The translations under genes were made by a program, and so were the position numbers. Shown one piece after another: positions 1 to 8,516 of a stretch of 64,000 nt of DNA. The notes under the pieces are model-generated. The model worked only from the letters and a program-made list of their open reading frames with translations. It did not search any database and was not told the DNA's origin. Numbering within the stretch: position 1 is the first letter of the stretch; every line of letters starts with the position of its first letter. This stretch comes from Gottfriedia acidiceleris (GTDB lineage: Bacteria; Bacillota; Bacilli; Bacillales; Bacillaceae_G). The stretch covers positions 268,704 through 332,703 of the forward strand of contig NZ_NESS01000006.1 of NCBI RefSeq assembly GCF_002128425.1, given 5' to 3'.

Positions 1-236
1 GTTGGGCTGATTTTGCAAAAGAAATATTCAAACAAACCGACCGTATAATTTTAGTAAAATCGATTTCATCCGAAGGCTATCCTACTCGAGCAGCTCGACC
101 AAAAAATTCGAGATTATTAAAGCAAAAGCTAGTAGAAAGTGGCTTTCATGCTTTACCTTCATGGCAAGACGCATTAGCCAGATATTTAGTTCAATTAAAA
201 TCAAGTTCAATTCATTCAAGAGACGAGGTACAGTAA
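1..236 (+). CDS. rmlD: dTDP-4-dehydrorhamnose reductase, C-terminal part (gene starts before the window)
   Basis: The last 77 codons of a reading frame, from base 3 to the TAA at 234-236. The segment WADFAKEIF, the SEGYPTRAARPKNS stretch and the closing LPSWQDALARYL are typical of the C-terminus of RmlD/RfbD, which reduces dTDP-4-keto-L-rhamnose to dTDP-L-rhamnose in the cytoplasm. It sits 4 bp before rmlB, the usual order in rml operons, so the two are almost certainly cotranscribed. The N-terminal NAD(P)-binding half is outside the window, so completeness cannot be judged. Confidence 0.88.
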   Translation, partial: WADFAKEIFKQTDRIILVKSISSEGYPTRAARPKNSRLLKQKLVESGFHALPSWQDALARYLVQLKSSSIHSRDEVQ

Positions 237-240
237 TAAA

Positions 241-1254
241 ATGAAAGTAGCGATTACAGGTGGTGCCGGATTTATCGGTGGCAACTTTGTTCAATATATG
301 TTAAATAAATATCCTTCATATACAATTTACAATCTGGACGTTTTAACATATGCGGGTGATTTAACAAAGCATCGAACTATTGAAAAGAATGAGAATTATC
401 ATTTTGTAAAAGTTGATATTTCAAATCGTGAAGAGATTGTAAAATTATTTAAGAAAGAACAATTCGACTATGTCGTGCATTTTGCAGCTGAAAGTCATGT
501 GGATCGCTCAATTGCAGAACCAGAAATATTCGTTAAAACAAATGTATTAGGAACTCAAGTTTTATTAGATGCTTCAAAAGCGATTAATCTTAAGAAATTT
601 GTTCACGTATCAACTGATGAAGTGTACGGTGAATTAGATTTTGATCCTACTACATTCTTCACAGAAGAAACTCCATTACAACCAAATAGCCCGTACTCAG
701 CAAGTAAGGCCTCATCTGACTTATTAGTTCGTGCATATCATGAAACGTTTGGATTTCCTATGAATATCACACGTTGTTCGAATAATTACGGACCATATCA
801 CTTCCCAGAGAAATTAATTCCATTAACGATTTCTAGAGTTTTAAATGATCAAAAAGTTCCCGTTTATGGTAATGGCGCAAATATTCGTGATTGGTTACAT
901 GTTCTTGACCATTGCTCTGCAATCGATTTAGTTTTGCATAAAGGAGAAAATGGTGAAATTTACAATATAGGTGGACATAACGAGCGTACAAATTTAGAAG
1001 TCGTTAAAACAATCATTTCAACACTTGGTAAATCTGAAGACTTAATTGAATTCGTTAAAGATCGTTTAGGTCATGATAAACGATATGCGATTGACCCTAG
1101 TAAATTAGAAAAACTAGGATGGAAGCCTATTTATCATTTCGATACTGGAATAGCTCAAACGATTCAGTGGTATATGGAAAATAAAGAATGGTGGGAAAGA
1201 ATTGTTTCTGGTGAGTATAAACATTATTTTGAAAAGCAATATGGAAATAAATAA
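241..1254 (+). CDS. rmlB: dTDP-glucose 4,6-dehydratase
   Basis: A 337-residue extended short-chain dehydrogenase, the normal length of RmlB. It converts dTDP-glucose to dTDP-4-keto-6-deoxyglucose in rhamnose synthesis. The Rossmann motif GGAGFIG begins at residue 7. The RmlB-specific catalytic triplet TDE is at 125-127, and the YxxxK pair is Tyr152 and Lys156. It starts 4 bp after the rmlD stop. A strong terminator follows at 1294-1336, so rmlD-rmlB ends an operon whose beginning lies upstream. Confidence 0.95.
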   Translation: MKVAITGGAGFIGGNFVQYMLNKYPSYTIYNLDVLTYAGDLTKHRTIEKNENYHFVKVDISNREEIVKLFKKEQFDYVVHFAAESHVDRSIAEPEIFVKTNVLGTQVLLDASKAINLKKFVHVSTDEVYGELDFDPTTFFTEETPLQPNSPYSASKASSDLLVRAYHETFGFPMNITRCSNNYGPYHFPEKLIPLTISRVLNDQKVPVYGNGANIRDWLHVLDHCSAIDLVLHKGENGEIYNIGGHNERTNLEVVKTIISTLGKSEDLIEFVKDRLGHDKRYAIDPSKLEKLGWKPIYHFDTGIAQTIQWYMENKEWWERIVSGEYKHYFEKQYGNK

Positions 1255-1293
1255 TAAGCAAGAAATTGATGTAAAAAATATTAATTAATATTA

Positions 1294-1336
1294 AAGACTG
1301 CCATCGCAAAATTTGCAAAGGCAGTTATTTTTTTAC
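1294..1336 (+). terminator. Rho-independent terminator after rmlB
   Basis: The stem ACTGCC (1297-1302) pairs with GGCAGT (1320-1325). An inner GCAAA/TTTGC pair extends it, and a T-rich tract follows. Confidence 0.8.
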
Positions 1337-1465
1337 ATTTTTTTAACATGGATACTTATTTAGATTCACAAAAAATCGTTAATCTTAAATTAATAAAATT
1401 TTACCTTTTTTAATAAACACGTCTTACATGGAAACAGTGTTTATCTTATGTTCTGGAGGTTTGAA

Positions 1466-1882
1466 ATGAAGAATAGTGAATTATTGAATAGTAGTCATGT
1501 TGATTCAACAACTGTAAATTTTAAACCAAGTTTAATAGAAGTTTCGACTGAGGATTTCGATGCTAATATTCTACGGAAAAATGAATTATTAATGAAAGAA
1601 AATGAATTCCTCTCAAATAAAGTGATGGAAATGGAAAAAAGAATGGAAGAGCAATTATTTCGTCAGTTAGATTTAATCGTGGAGCATGAGGAATTTATGA
1701 TGGGGCTCGATGATTATGTTCTTGTAAACGAAGTAAAGCAGTCATTTGGTTCGTATGAATATGAAAAACTGCAAGAAGAATATCAAAAGCTACAATTAAA
1801 TTATGAAACGTTTAGGAACTCAAAATTTGGAAAATTAGCAAGGAAGTATTGGAAGATATTGAAGTATTTAAAAAGAAAATGA
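1466..1882 (+). CDS. Small coiled-coil protein of unknown function
   Basis: A 138-residue acidic protein with no signal peptide or membrane segment. A long heptad-rich region (about residues 30-115, rich in Glu, Lys, Leu and Met) suggests a coiled coil, followed by a basic tail ending in LKRK. The ATG at 1466 is chosen because GGAGGT lies 5 bp before it; the in-frame ATG at 1448 is upstream of that site. A short inverted repeat (ATAAACAC at 1413-1420, GTGTTTAT at 1437-1444) precedes the ribosome binding site. It lies 10 bp before a CgeB-like glycosyltransferase, so it may be a scaffold or acceptor for that enzyme. I do not recognise the family. Confidence 0.75.
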   Translation: MKNSELLNSSHVDSTTVNFKPSLIEVSTEDFDANILRKNELLMKENEFLSNKVMEMEKRMEEQLFRQLDLIVEHEEFMMGLDDYVLVNEVKQSFGSYEYEKLQEEYQKLQLNYETFRNSKFGKLARKYWKILKYLKRK

Positions 1883-1892
1883 GGGGTCATTC

Positions 1893-4007
1893 ATGTTAAA
1901 AGAATTAATCGAAAAACAAATTACTAAATTACGTAATGAAAAATATGACACAAAGATGATGCTACAAGAATTAATGAATGTGGATGAACCCTTTTATTTT
2001 CAAAACCATGAGTTACTTCCATTTTCAGCTGATGATTTTACAGTTTCAAAAGGCATTCAAAAGTTTCAAAAAGAAAAGAAGACGCTATTTAATAACAAAC
2101 TAATAAAGCAGACTGCGGTCATTGATTATAAAGATGAACAAAAATTAATGGATCTCCTTTTTAATGAGGGAAGAAGTCAGTTATATACTAAATTTGGAAT
2201 CACAGGCTTTGTCAGCGGTAAGTGTGAGGTAGTTTGCGAATTACGATTGATAGATCATGAGAATAACGCTAGCACAATCAATTTTCATATGGATGAGTTA
2301 GTTGATCTATCTCAATTTAATCGAAATGAGATTCAATCTGCATCTTTTTCGATTTACATGACAGGTGCAGCCACACTCCATTTATTCCATGCTAAATTAA
2401 TGGGTTCATATAAAAAGAGTACAATAGACAATCGTCACTTGAAGAAACAAAAGAAAGAAATTAAGGACTTTCGTGTTGGGTTTATTGCAGACGAATTTAC
2501 GACACGATGCTTCGATTATGAGTTTCAACTTGTAAAAATCACTCCAGAGAATTGGTTGACTGAATTTAAAAAGCATCGAATTGATTTATTCTTTTGTGAG
2601 TCTGCATGGCTTGGAAACGATGGAGCTTGGAAGGATAAAATCGGTACGAAAAATCACAGAAATCATACGAAACTATTAAAATTAGTTTATTGGTGTAAAG
2701 AACACAATATCCCGACCGTCTTTTGGAATAAAGAAGATCCGTTTCATTACCAAGCTTTTATTGAAACAGCTAAACATTTTGATTATGTATTCACGACTGA
2801 TTTTGAATCAGTTCAGAACTACGTGGATGAAGGCTGTGAAAATGTTTACTGCTTACCTTTTGCAGCTCAACCGAAAATTCACAATCCAATTGAATATATT
2901 ACACGTAAAGAGAAGATCGTTTTTGCTGGAGCTTATTATGGTAAAAAGTTTCCTGAGCGTACGAGTGCGATGGAGAAACTAGTAAATGCTTCGAAGGAAT
3001 ATGGACTAGATATATATGATCGAAACTATCATAATCCAACAAGTCCTAATCAATTTCCAGATGAGTATAAACCATTTATTATTGGAAACTTAAAACAAAA
3101 TGAAATCGATCTTGCATATAAAGGATATAAAGTAGCACTAAATGTAAATAGTATTACGAAATCTCCGACAATGTTTGCCCGGAGAGTATTTGAGTTACTG
3201 GCAAGTAATACCCCAATTATTAGTTCCCATTCAGAGGGAATTCATAAAATGTTTGGAGAGATTGTAACAGCTACAGACGATGAAAAACTGATGAAGGACC
3301 GACTTGCTAATTACTATACTGATGACACCTTTTATAAAAAAAATCGTTTACTCACATTGCGCAAAGTATTAGAGGAACATACTTATACGAATCGAGTGGA
3401 AGATTTATTCAATATTATTAATCTGCCATACGAAAAATATGATGAAACTGCTACATTAGTAGGTATTGTTCGAAGTAAAGCCGACTATGAAAAGTTAATG
3501 GCGATTTACAATAAACAAGGAATCAAACAAAAAAAGCTAGTGATTTTACTTGACTTGTTTGATGGCTATTTAGACATTTTTAATCAAAACAATCATGGGG
3601 AAGTAAAAACCTATCTAATTGATTATTGCCATCATTACTTTAGCTTGAATGATCTCGTTGATTCGAATTATATTGCTCCTATCAATCTAGACCATTATTA
3701 TGGAGACAATTATTTAAGAGACTTGATGTTAGCTACTAAGTATACGAATGATACGATTATTGCCAAGGGCGCTGGAAATAGCTATAACTACGTAAATGAT
3801 TGCCATATTGACGGGGCTTTGATTTGTAAAAAGGCGACTAGATTTATTCATCCAAGTGAATTTATAAAGCTTTTAGATCAAAAATCAACAATTGGACACT
3901 TCTCAAAAGCTGGGGTTCAATTTTTTGAAATTGATGAGTTTAATTTTTATCGAGATGCCTATGAACAAGCCATTAGCCGAGACAAAATTGAGAGAATTTT
4001 AGTATAA
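1893..4007 (+). CDS. CgeB/YkvP-like glycosyltransferase, large multidomain
   Basis: A 704-residue cytoplasmic protein. Residues 1-180 are an unassigned N-terminal region. About 190-500 resemble the spore protein CgeB/YkvP glycosyltransferase domain: DLFFCESAWLGNDGAW, then VFWNKEDP, VFTTD and the nucleotide-sugar region KSPTMFARRVFELLAS followed by a conserved SEGI. Residues 520-704 hold a further unassigned domain. CgeB relatives decorate the outermost spore layer, and the adjacent dTDP-rhamnose genes make a surface or spore-glycan role plausible, but donor and acceptor are unknown. It follows the coiled-coil gene by 10 bp and precedes a GT4 gene by 12 bp, so the three form one operon. Confidence 0.82.
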   Translation: MLKELIEKQITKLRNEKYDTKMMLQELMNVDEPFYFQNHELLPFSADDFTVSKGIQKFQKEKKTLFNNKLIKQTAVIDYKDEQKLMDLLFNEGRSQLYTKFGITGFVSGKCEVVCELRLIDHENNASTINFHMDELVDLSQFNRNEIQSASFSIYMTGAATLHLFHAKLMGSYKKSTIDNRHLKKQKKEIKDFRVGFIADEFTTRCFDYEFQLVKITPENWLTEFKKHRIDLFFCESAWLGNDGAWKDKIGTKNHRNHTKLLKLVYWCKEHNIPTVFWNKEDPFHYQAFIETAKHFDYVFTTDFESVQNYVDEGCENVYCLPFAAQPKIHNPIEYITRKEKIVFAGAYYGKKFPERTSAMEKLVNASKEYGLDIYDRNYHNPTSPNQFPDEYKPFIIGNLKQNEIDLAYKGYKVALNVNSITKSPTMFARRVFELLASNTPIISSHSEGIHKMFGEIVTATDDEKLMKDRLANYYTDDTFYKKNRLLTLRKVLEEHTYTNRVEDLFNIINLPYEKYDETATLVGIVRSKADYEKLMAIYNKQGIKQKKLVILLDLFDGYLDIFNQNNHGEVKTYLIDYCHHYFSLNDLVDSNYIAPINLDHYYGDNYLRDLMLATKYTNDTIIAKGAGNSYNYVNDCHIDGALICKKATRFIHPSEFIKLLDQKSTIGHFSKAGVQFFEIDEFNFYRDAYEQAISRDKIERILV

Positions 4008-4019
4008 GGAGCTGTTTTT

Positions 4020-5003
4020 ATGAAACTGGCGATTATAGGGCATGATTTAAAATTTATAAACGATGCGATTAAAAGGTTTGAATCTAGAAGTGATATTGAA
4101 ATAAAAATTGATTTATGGGAAGGCCATACAATTCATCAAGTTGGAAAAAGCTTAGAAATCGTTAATTGGGCTGATGTTCTTTTTTGCGAGTGGGGACTTG
4201 GAAATGTTATTTGGTATCAGGAGCATAAAAAAGATCATCAAATATTAATTGTTCGAATGCACCGTTTTGAAATGAATACTCCTTTTCCAGAACGATTTGA
4301 TTTTACGAAAATTGATAAGATTATTGCGATTTCTTCTTATATATATGAGGAATTCCACCGCGTTGCAAGGATTCCTAGAGAAAAGATGATTGTCATTCAA
4401 AATGGTGTTGATGTAGATAAATTCCATTTGCCTAAGCAATATGATGCAGATTTTCGAATTGGGTTACTTGGTTACGTGCCGAAGTTAAAACGGTTAGATC
4501 GCGCGCTTGAGATATTTGAAAAATTATACGAAAGAGACAGCCGATATACTCTTTCGATAAAAGGAAAGCACCCGAAAGAGTTTCCATGGGTATGGAATAA
4601 TCAACAAGAGCAGGATTATTATACAAGTTTATTTCGAAAGATTGAAAAATCCCACTATCGTAATCATGTTCAGTTTGAAGAGTGGGGAGATTCAGCGGAA
4701 TGGCTTGAGTCGATTGGTTTTGTTTTATCAGTTAGCGATTATGAAAGTTTTCACTTAGCACCAGTTGAAGGGATGGCTTCTTGCGCAGTGCCAATAGTAT
4801 TAAATCGTGAAGGAGCTCGAACGATATTCCCTGATGAGTACATTTTTGAATCAATCGATCAAGCAGCACAGTATATTGCGGATCGTAGAAAAGGATCTAG
4901 GCAAGAACTAGTTGAGTTTGTGAAGGAAAATTACTGTATGGATAAAATGTGTTCAGAGATTTTGAGTCTAATTGATGAGTTACAAGTAAAATTAGTTCAT
5001 TAA
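4020..5003 (+). CDS. Glycosyltransferase family 4 protein
   Basis: A 327-residue GT-B fold enzyme. An N-terminal domain runs to about residue 125. The family 4 C-terminal domain follows, with QNGVDVDKF, the LLGYVPKLKRLDRAL donor-domain entry and the E-x7-E-like region SDYESFHLAPVEGMA. It should transfer a sugar from a nucleotide donor to a surface glycan. It ends the operon with the two genes before it, and a strong terminator lies at 5014-5054. Substrate cannot be read from sequence. Confidence 0.88.
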   Translation: MKLAIIGHDLKFINDAIKRFESRSDIEIKIDLWEGHTIHQVGKSLEIVNWADVLFCEWGLGNVIWYQEHKKDHQILIVRMHRFEMNTPFPERFDFTKIDKIIAISSYIYEEFHRVARIPREKMIVIQNGVDVDKFHLPKQYDADFRIGLLGYVPKLKRLDRALEIFEKLYERDSRYTLSIKGKHPKEFPWVWNNQQEQDYYTSLFRKIEKSHYRNHVQFEEWGDSAEWLESIGFVLSVSDYESFHLAPVEGMASCAVPIVLNREGARTIFPDEYIFESIDQAAQYIADRRKGSRQELVEFVKENYCMDKMCSEILSLIDELQVKLVH

Positions 5004-5013
5004 TTAATTTTTG

Positions 5014-5054
5014 GCGCAGTGAATTCTTAAATAGAAGAATCTGCGCTTTTTTCT
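5014..5054 (+). terminator. Terminator of the coiled-coil/glycosyltransferase operon
   Basis: GCGCAG (5014-5019) pairs with CTGCGC (5041-5046). An inner ATTCTT/AAGAAT pair lengthens the stem, and T-runs follow. The rest of 5055-5276 is AT-rich intergenic DNA that must hold the mnaA promoter; I could not define it. Confidence 0.85.
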
Positions 5055-5276
5055 TCTATTATGATTCCATCGAGTATGAATGATTTTAAATGTGGGAAAC
5101 TAAGTGTATAGACTTTATCATGATGAAATAGAATAGGAAAATTACTAGTTAAAGAACTTATTAGGAATTAAAACGATATTTTTTTATGGTAAAAAATGTT
5201 TTTATTTCTTCAGTTAAGATACAATAGATAGATACATATTCAATAAGCCAGTTTGTTTTTGAAAGGGGAAAGAATT

Positions 5277-6395
5277 TTGACTGTTAAAGTAATGACAATT
5301 TTTGGAACAAGACCAGAAGCGATTAAGATGGCGCCTTTAGTGCTTGAGTTAGCTAAATATCCGGATCAGATCGAATCAATTGTGACGGTTACAGCTCAGC
5401 ATCGTCAAATGCTGGATCAAGTTCTCGAAATTTTTGAAATCACGCCTGATTATGATTTAAATATAATGAAGGATCGCCAAACTTTAATTGATGTAACAAC
5501 ACGAGGTTTGGAAGGTTTAAATAAGATAATGCAAGAAGTAAAGCCGGACATTGTATTAGTTCATGGTGATACGACTACTACTTTTATTGCTAGTCTTGCA
5601 GCTTTTTATAATCAAATTGCAATTGGACATGTTGAAGCTGGTTTACGTACTTGGGACAAGTATTCACCATACCCAGAAGAAATGAACCGACAATTAACGG
5701 GTGTCATGACTGATTTACATTTTGCACCTACTACAAAAGCTGCCCAAAATTTATTAGCTGAAAATAAGAGGGAAGATTCGATTTATATAACTGGTAATAC
5801 TGCAATCGATGCCCTAAAAACAACAGTAAAAGAAGAGTATGCTCATCCTGTTCTAGATCAGATTGGGAATGACAGATTAGTCTTAATGACCGCGCACCGT
5901 CGTGAAAATTTAGGGGAACCGATGAGAAATATGTTTAAAGCGATTAAGCGCTTAGTCGAAAAACATCATGATATTCAAGTTGTGTACCCTGTGCACATGA
6001 ATCCTGTTGTGCGCGAAATTGCAAATGAAGTATTAGGAAATGACAATCGAATTCATTTAATCGAACCATTAGATGTAATTGATTTCCATAACTTTGCTGC
6101 GAGATCTCATTTAATCTTAACTGATTCTGGTGGTGTACAAGAAGAGGCACCTTCTTTAGGCGTACCAGTTCTAGTTTTACGTGACACGACAGAACGTCCT
6201 GAAGGAATTGACGCTGGTACATTAAAGCTTGCTGGAACTGACGAAGAAGTCATTTATACGTTAGCCGATGAACTGTTGTCTGATGAAGAAGCACATAGAA
6301 AAATGTCTAAAGCATCTAACCCATACGGAGACGGCGAAGCTTCTAGAAGAATTGTTGAAGTGATTATTAAACATTTTAATCATAAAATAAAGTAA
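5277..6395 (+). CDS. mnaA: UDP-N-acetylglucosamine 2-epimerase (non-hydrolysing)
   Basis: About 372 residues, very close to B. subtilis MnaA as I remember it. It interconverts UDP-GlcNAc and UDP-ManNAc for teichoic acid linkage units and ManNAc-containing polymers. Diagnostic stretches are FGTRPEAIKMAPL, HGDTTTTF, GHVEAGLRT, TAHRRENLGEP and DSGGVQEEAP. The start is taken as the TTG at 5277, 5 bp after the purine-rich site AAAGGGGAAAGA; the frame is open further upstream but without a better site. It is monocistronic, with its own terminator at 6408-6443. WecC, which would use its product, is encoded at 19472. Confidence 0.94.
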   Translation: MTVKVMTIFGTRPEAIKMAPLVLELAKYPDQIESIVTVTAQHRQMLDQVLEIFEITPDYDLNIMKDRQTLIDVTTRGLEGLNKIMQEVKPDIVLVHGDTTTTFIASLAAFYNQIAIGHVEAGLRTWDKYSPYPEEMNRQLTGVMTDLHFAPTTKAAQNLLAENKREDSIYITGNTAIDALKTTVKEEYAHPVLDQIGNDRLVLMTAHRRENLGEPMRNMFKAIKRLVEKHHDIQVVYPVHMNPVVREIANEVLGNDNRIHLIEPLDVIDFHNFAARSHLILTDSGGVQEEAPSLGVPVLVLRDTTERPEGIDAGTLKLAGTDEEVIYTLADELLSDEEAHRKMSKASNPYGDGEASRRIVEVIIKHFNHKIK

Positions 6396-6407
6396 TCATT
6401 AGCAAGG

Positions 6408-6443
6408 AAAGACTATCTTTGAAATTCAAGGGTAGTCTTTTTT
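6408..6443 (+). terminator. Terminator of mnaA
   Basis: AAAGACTATCTT pairs (one G-T wobble) with AAGGGTAGTCTTT and runs into six Ts. It ends 7 bp before the target-site duplication of the plsY element. Confidence 0.85.
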
Positions 6444-6449
6444 CGATTT

Positions 6450-6457
6450 AAAAACTT
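6450..6457 (+). repeat. Left copy of 8-bp target site duplication (AAAAACTT)
   Basis: The octamer AAAAACTT directly abuts the left terminal inverted repeat. An identical octamer abuts the right one at 7323-7330. Confidence 0.85.
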
Positions 6458-6577
6458 GGCTCTGTTAAAGTAGATTGTTGATTTTCTTATTGAACTAAAT
6501 AGCAGTAGAGTGGAAGAAGGAAAAAGGGTTATTAAATAGAATATCAATATTAATAATTTAAGTAAGAAAGGTATATT

Positions 6578-7153
6578 ATGTTCGATATTTCAATTCTATT
6601 TCTATGTTATTTGATTGGTTCAATCTCATTTGCTTTAGTTGTCGGTAAACTATTATATAAAACCGATATTCGAGGTTATGGCAGTGGGAACCTTGGTGCA
6701 ACCAATGTTTTTAGAGTTCTTGGAAAGAAAACAGGACTAATTGTTGCAATTGCAGATTTATTAAAAGGTACATTTGCTTGTTTACTTCCCCACATATTTA
6801 ATTCTACGGTTAACCCCATTTTCTGTGGTTTATTAGCAATATTGGGACACGTATTTCCTGTTTTTGCAGGGTTTAAAGGCGGGAAAGCTGTTGCGACAGC
6901 AGCAGGAGTTTTATTATTTTTGACACCTTTAGGTACTTTGACAGGTTTTGTTGTATTTATATTAACTTTGACACTTTCAAAGTATGTTTCACTAAGTTCA
7001 ATGTTAGCTGGAATAGCAATTTTTATATATAGCCTTATATTTGAGGATAAAGCCATTATAGTCCTTACATTATTTATTAGTGTATTAGTGATAATTTTGC
7101 ATAGGCATAATATCAAAAGAATTAGAAAAGGAACTGAAAGCAAAATATGGTAA
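6578..7153 (+). CDS. plsY: Glycerol-3-phosphate acyltransferase PlsY
   Basis: A 191-residue membrane protein with about five hydrophobic segments. PlsY acylates glycerol 3-phosphate from acyl-phosphate in the first step of phospholipid synthesis. The first signature, GSGNLGATN, is at residues 35-43. The second, GHVFPVFAGFKGGKAVAT, begins at about 90, so both active-site loops are intact. The ribosome binding site AGAAAGG precedes the ATG. It is the sole gene of the 6458-7322 element, which suggests an accessory second copy; the host presumably has a housekeeping plsY elsewhere. Confidence 0.93.
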   Translation: MFDISILFLCYLIGSISFALVVGKLLYKTDIRGYGSGNLGATNVFRVLGKKTGLIVAIADLLKGTFACLLPHIFNSTVNPIFCGLLAILGHVFPVFAGFKGGKAVATAAGVLLFLTPLGTLTGFVVFILTLTLSKYVSLSSMLAGIAIFIYSLIFEDKAIIVLTLFISVLVIILHRHNIKRIRKGTESKIW

Positions 7154-7260
7154 GAAAAAATAAGCCCTTCTAAAAATACAAGTTATTTGGTAAATACTAA
7201 AGAGCTGATAGTGAAAAACTGTACTTAAACTAACGGATGCGAGTTCTATAAGAGTTCTTA

Positions 7261-7290
7261 AAGGTTGTCTAATTAGACAACCTTCTTTTG
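7261..7290 (+). terminator. Perfect palindrome and T-rich tail downstream of plsY
   Basis: A 24-bp perfect palindrome centred on TCTAATTAGA (7261-7284) is followed by CTTTTG. It lies inside the mobile cassette about 110 bp after plsY and probably ends its transcript. Its core TGTCTAATTAGACA recalls the operator-like inverted repeat upstream of tarI (15201-15217), so a protein-binding role is possible. Confidence 0.55.
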
Positions 7291-7322
7291 TCCAAAAATC
7301 AACATTTAAATTTAACAGAGCC

Positions 7323-7330
7323 AAAAACTT
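7323..7330 (+). repeat. Right copy of 8-bp target site duplication (AAAAACTT)
   Basis: Identical to 6450-6457 and immediately outside the right inverted repeat of the plsY cassette. Confidence 0.85.
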
Positions 7331-7377
7331 AATAAGGGTACCTAAAAGGATGAACCCAGCTTTAATCATTACATAAA

Positions 7378-7420
7378 TAAAAACGACTAAACCTTTTGTT
7401 AGAGTTAGTCGTTTTTGTTT
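7378..7420. terminator. Bidirectional terminator between plsY and the epimerase gene
   Basis: AAAAACGACTAA pairs with TTAGTCGTTTTT, with T-runs in both directions. It lies between genes that converge. Confidence 0.8.
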
Positions 7421-7443
7421 TCGATGTGGTTTATAGTACTTAA

Positions 7444-8388
7444 TCAGTCAACATCCTTTTTAGATTGTTGAATATAATAGTTCAATGTTTTTTCTAGTCC
7501 TTCATACAAAGTGTAGGCTGGTTTCCAATTTAATAATGAGTGTATTTTTTCATTTGTTAAATAGCTGTCACGAATATCGCCACTACGTTCATCTTCGTAT
7601 TGAACTTCAATTTTTCGGTTAAGAATTTGTTCAGTAACCTCTAATAATGTATTTAAAGATGTTTTTATGTTTGTACCAACATTGCATACATCATTTGCTG
7701 GCTTTTCTCCTGCAAGGAAGTTTGCCGAAGCGATATCTTCTACATAAATATAATCTCTAGTTTGCTCGCCGTCTCCGAAAACCGTAAAAATAGAATTTGA
7801 TAAGATTTTATCCATAAGAATACTAATAACTCCGCCTTCACCTTTTGGATCTTGACCAATACCATATACATTCGCATATCTTAAAATAGTAAAAGGGATG
7901 TCATATAGTTGATGATATACATTTATGTAATATTCAGGTGTTAATTTTGAAATGCCATAATAAGAAATAGGTTGTTTTTGATGGTTCTCATCGACTCCTA
8001 AATAGACCGGATTACCATAAACAGCTGCTGATGAAGCATAGACAAGATTTACTTCTTTTTGTTCTTTTAGTTTGCGTACAGCTTCTAATAAATTGATAGT
8101 ACCTAAAATATTAATTTTTGCGTCTTCTAATGGGTTTAAGATTGAAAATTGAACATCGATTTGTGCCGCGTGATGATTGATGATATCCGGTTTTTCTTTT
8201 AGTACGATATCAATAAATTTAGAATTACAAATACTTTCTTCGTAAATAGTAACATTTGGTGGAAGAGTAGCTATGTTTCCACTTGAAAGATCATCTACAA
8301 CTACAACTTGGTAACCTTTTTCTACATACGTTTTTACAAGATTTGAACCAATAAAACCAGCACCGCCTGTAATTAAGATCTTTTTCAT
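7444..8388 (-). CDS. NAD-dependent epimerase/dehydratase, UDP-glucose 4-epimerase-like
   Basis: A 314-residue extended SDR enzyme. GGAGFIG lies near the N-terminus, DLSSG near residue 40 is typical of GalE-like proteins, and YYGISK supplies the catalytic Tyr and Lys. It probably epimerises a UDP-hexose or UDP-HexNAc at C4 for surface polymer synthesis. The start is the ATG at 8388, preceded by AAGGAGA; an 11-codon upstream extension has no ribosome binding site. It is on the same strand as the next two wall genes but 128 bp away. Exact sugar specificity is not visible. Confidence 0.87.
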   Translation of the reverse strand: MKKILITGGAGFIGSNLVKTYVEKGYQVVVVDDLSSGNIATLPPNVTIYEESICNSKFIDIVLKEKPDIINHHAAQIDVQFSILNPLEDAKINILGTINLLEAVRKLKEQKEVNLVYASSAAVYGNPVYLGVDENHQKQPISYYGISKLTPEYYINVYHQLYDIPFTILRYANVYGIGQDPKGEGGVISILMDKILSNSIFTVFGDGEQTRDYIYVEDIASANFLAGEKPANDVCNVGTNIKTSLNTLLEVTEQILNRKIEVQYEDERSGDIRDSYLTNEKIHSLLNWKPAYTLYEGLEKTLNYYIQQSKKDVD

Positions 8389-8516
8389 AAAACTTCTCCT
8401 TAAATATGTACTAGCAATCATATATTTTTTTATCTATTAACTTAAATTATGATATTAATTTTACCATAGGAATACAAACTAGACCATGTAAAACCACTAG
8501 TACGGTAGTGCTTTCA

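Larger units (their letters stand above)
6458..7322 (+). mobile_element. 865-bp transposase-free mobile cassette carrying plsY
   Basis: The left end (from 6458) and the reverse complement of the right end (to 7322) both begin GGCTCTGTTAAA and match at 24 of the first 28 positions, including a shared TGTTGATTTT block. Both ends are flanked by a perfect 8-bp direct repeat, AAAAACTT. This is the signature of an insertion by a DDE transposase, but the only gene inside is plsY. Such passenger-only elements (mobile insertion cassettes) are moved in trans by a related IS. An 8-bp duplication and GG-starting ends would suit the IS1595 family, but that assignment is inference. Confidence 0.82.

Noticed and set aside
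82..294. Minus-strand frame over the rmlD-rmlB junction
   Set aside because: It is antisense to two recognised genes and without start signals.
6676..7143. A 155-codon open frame antisense to plsY
   Set aside because: It lies wholly inside the conserved plsY frame, has no ribosome binding site and encodes low-complexity text; it is a by-product of plsY codon usage.
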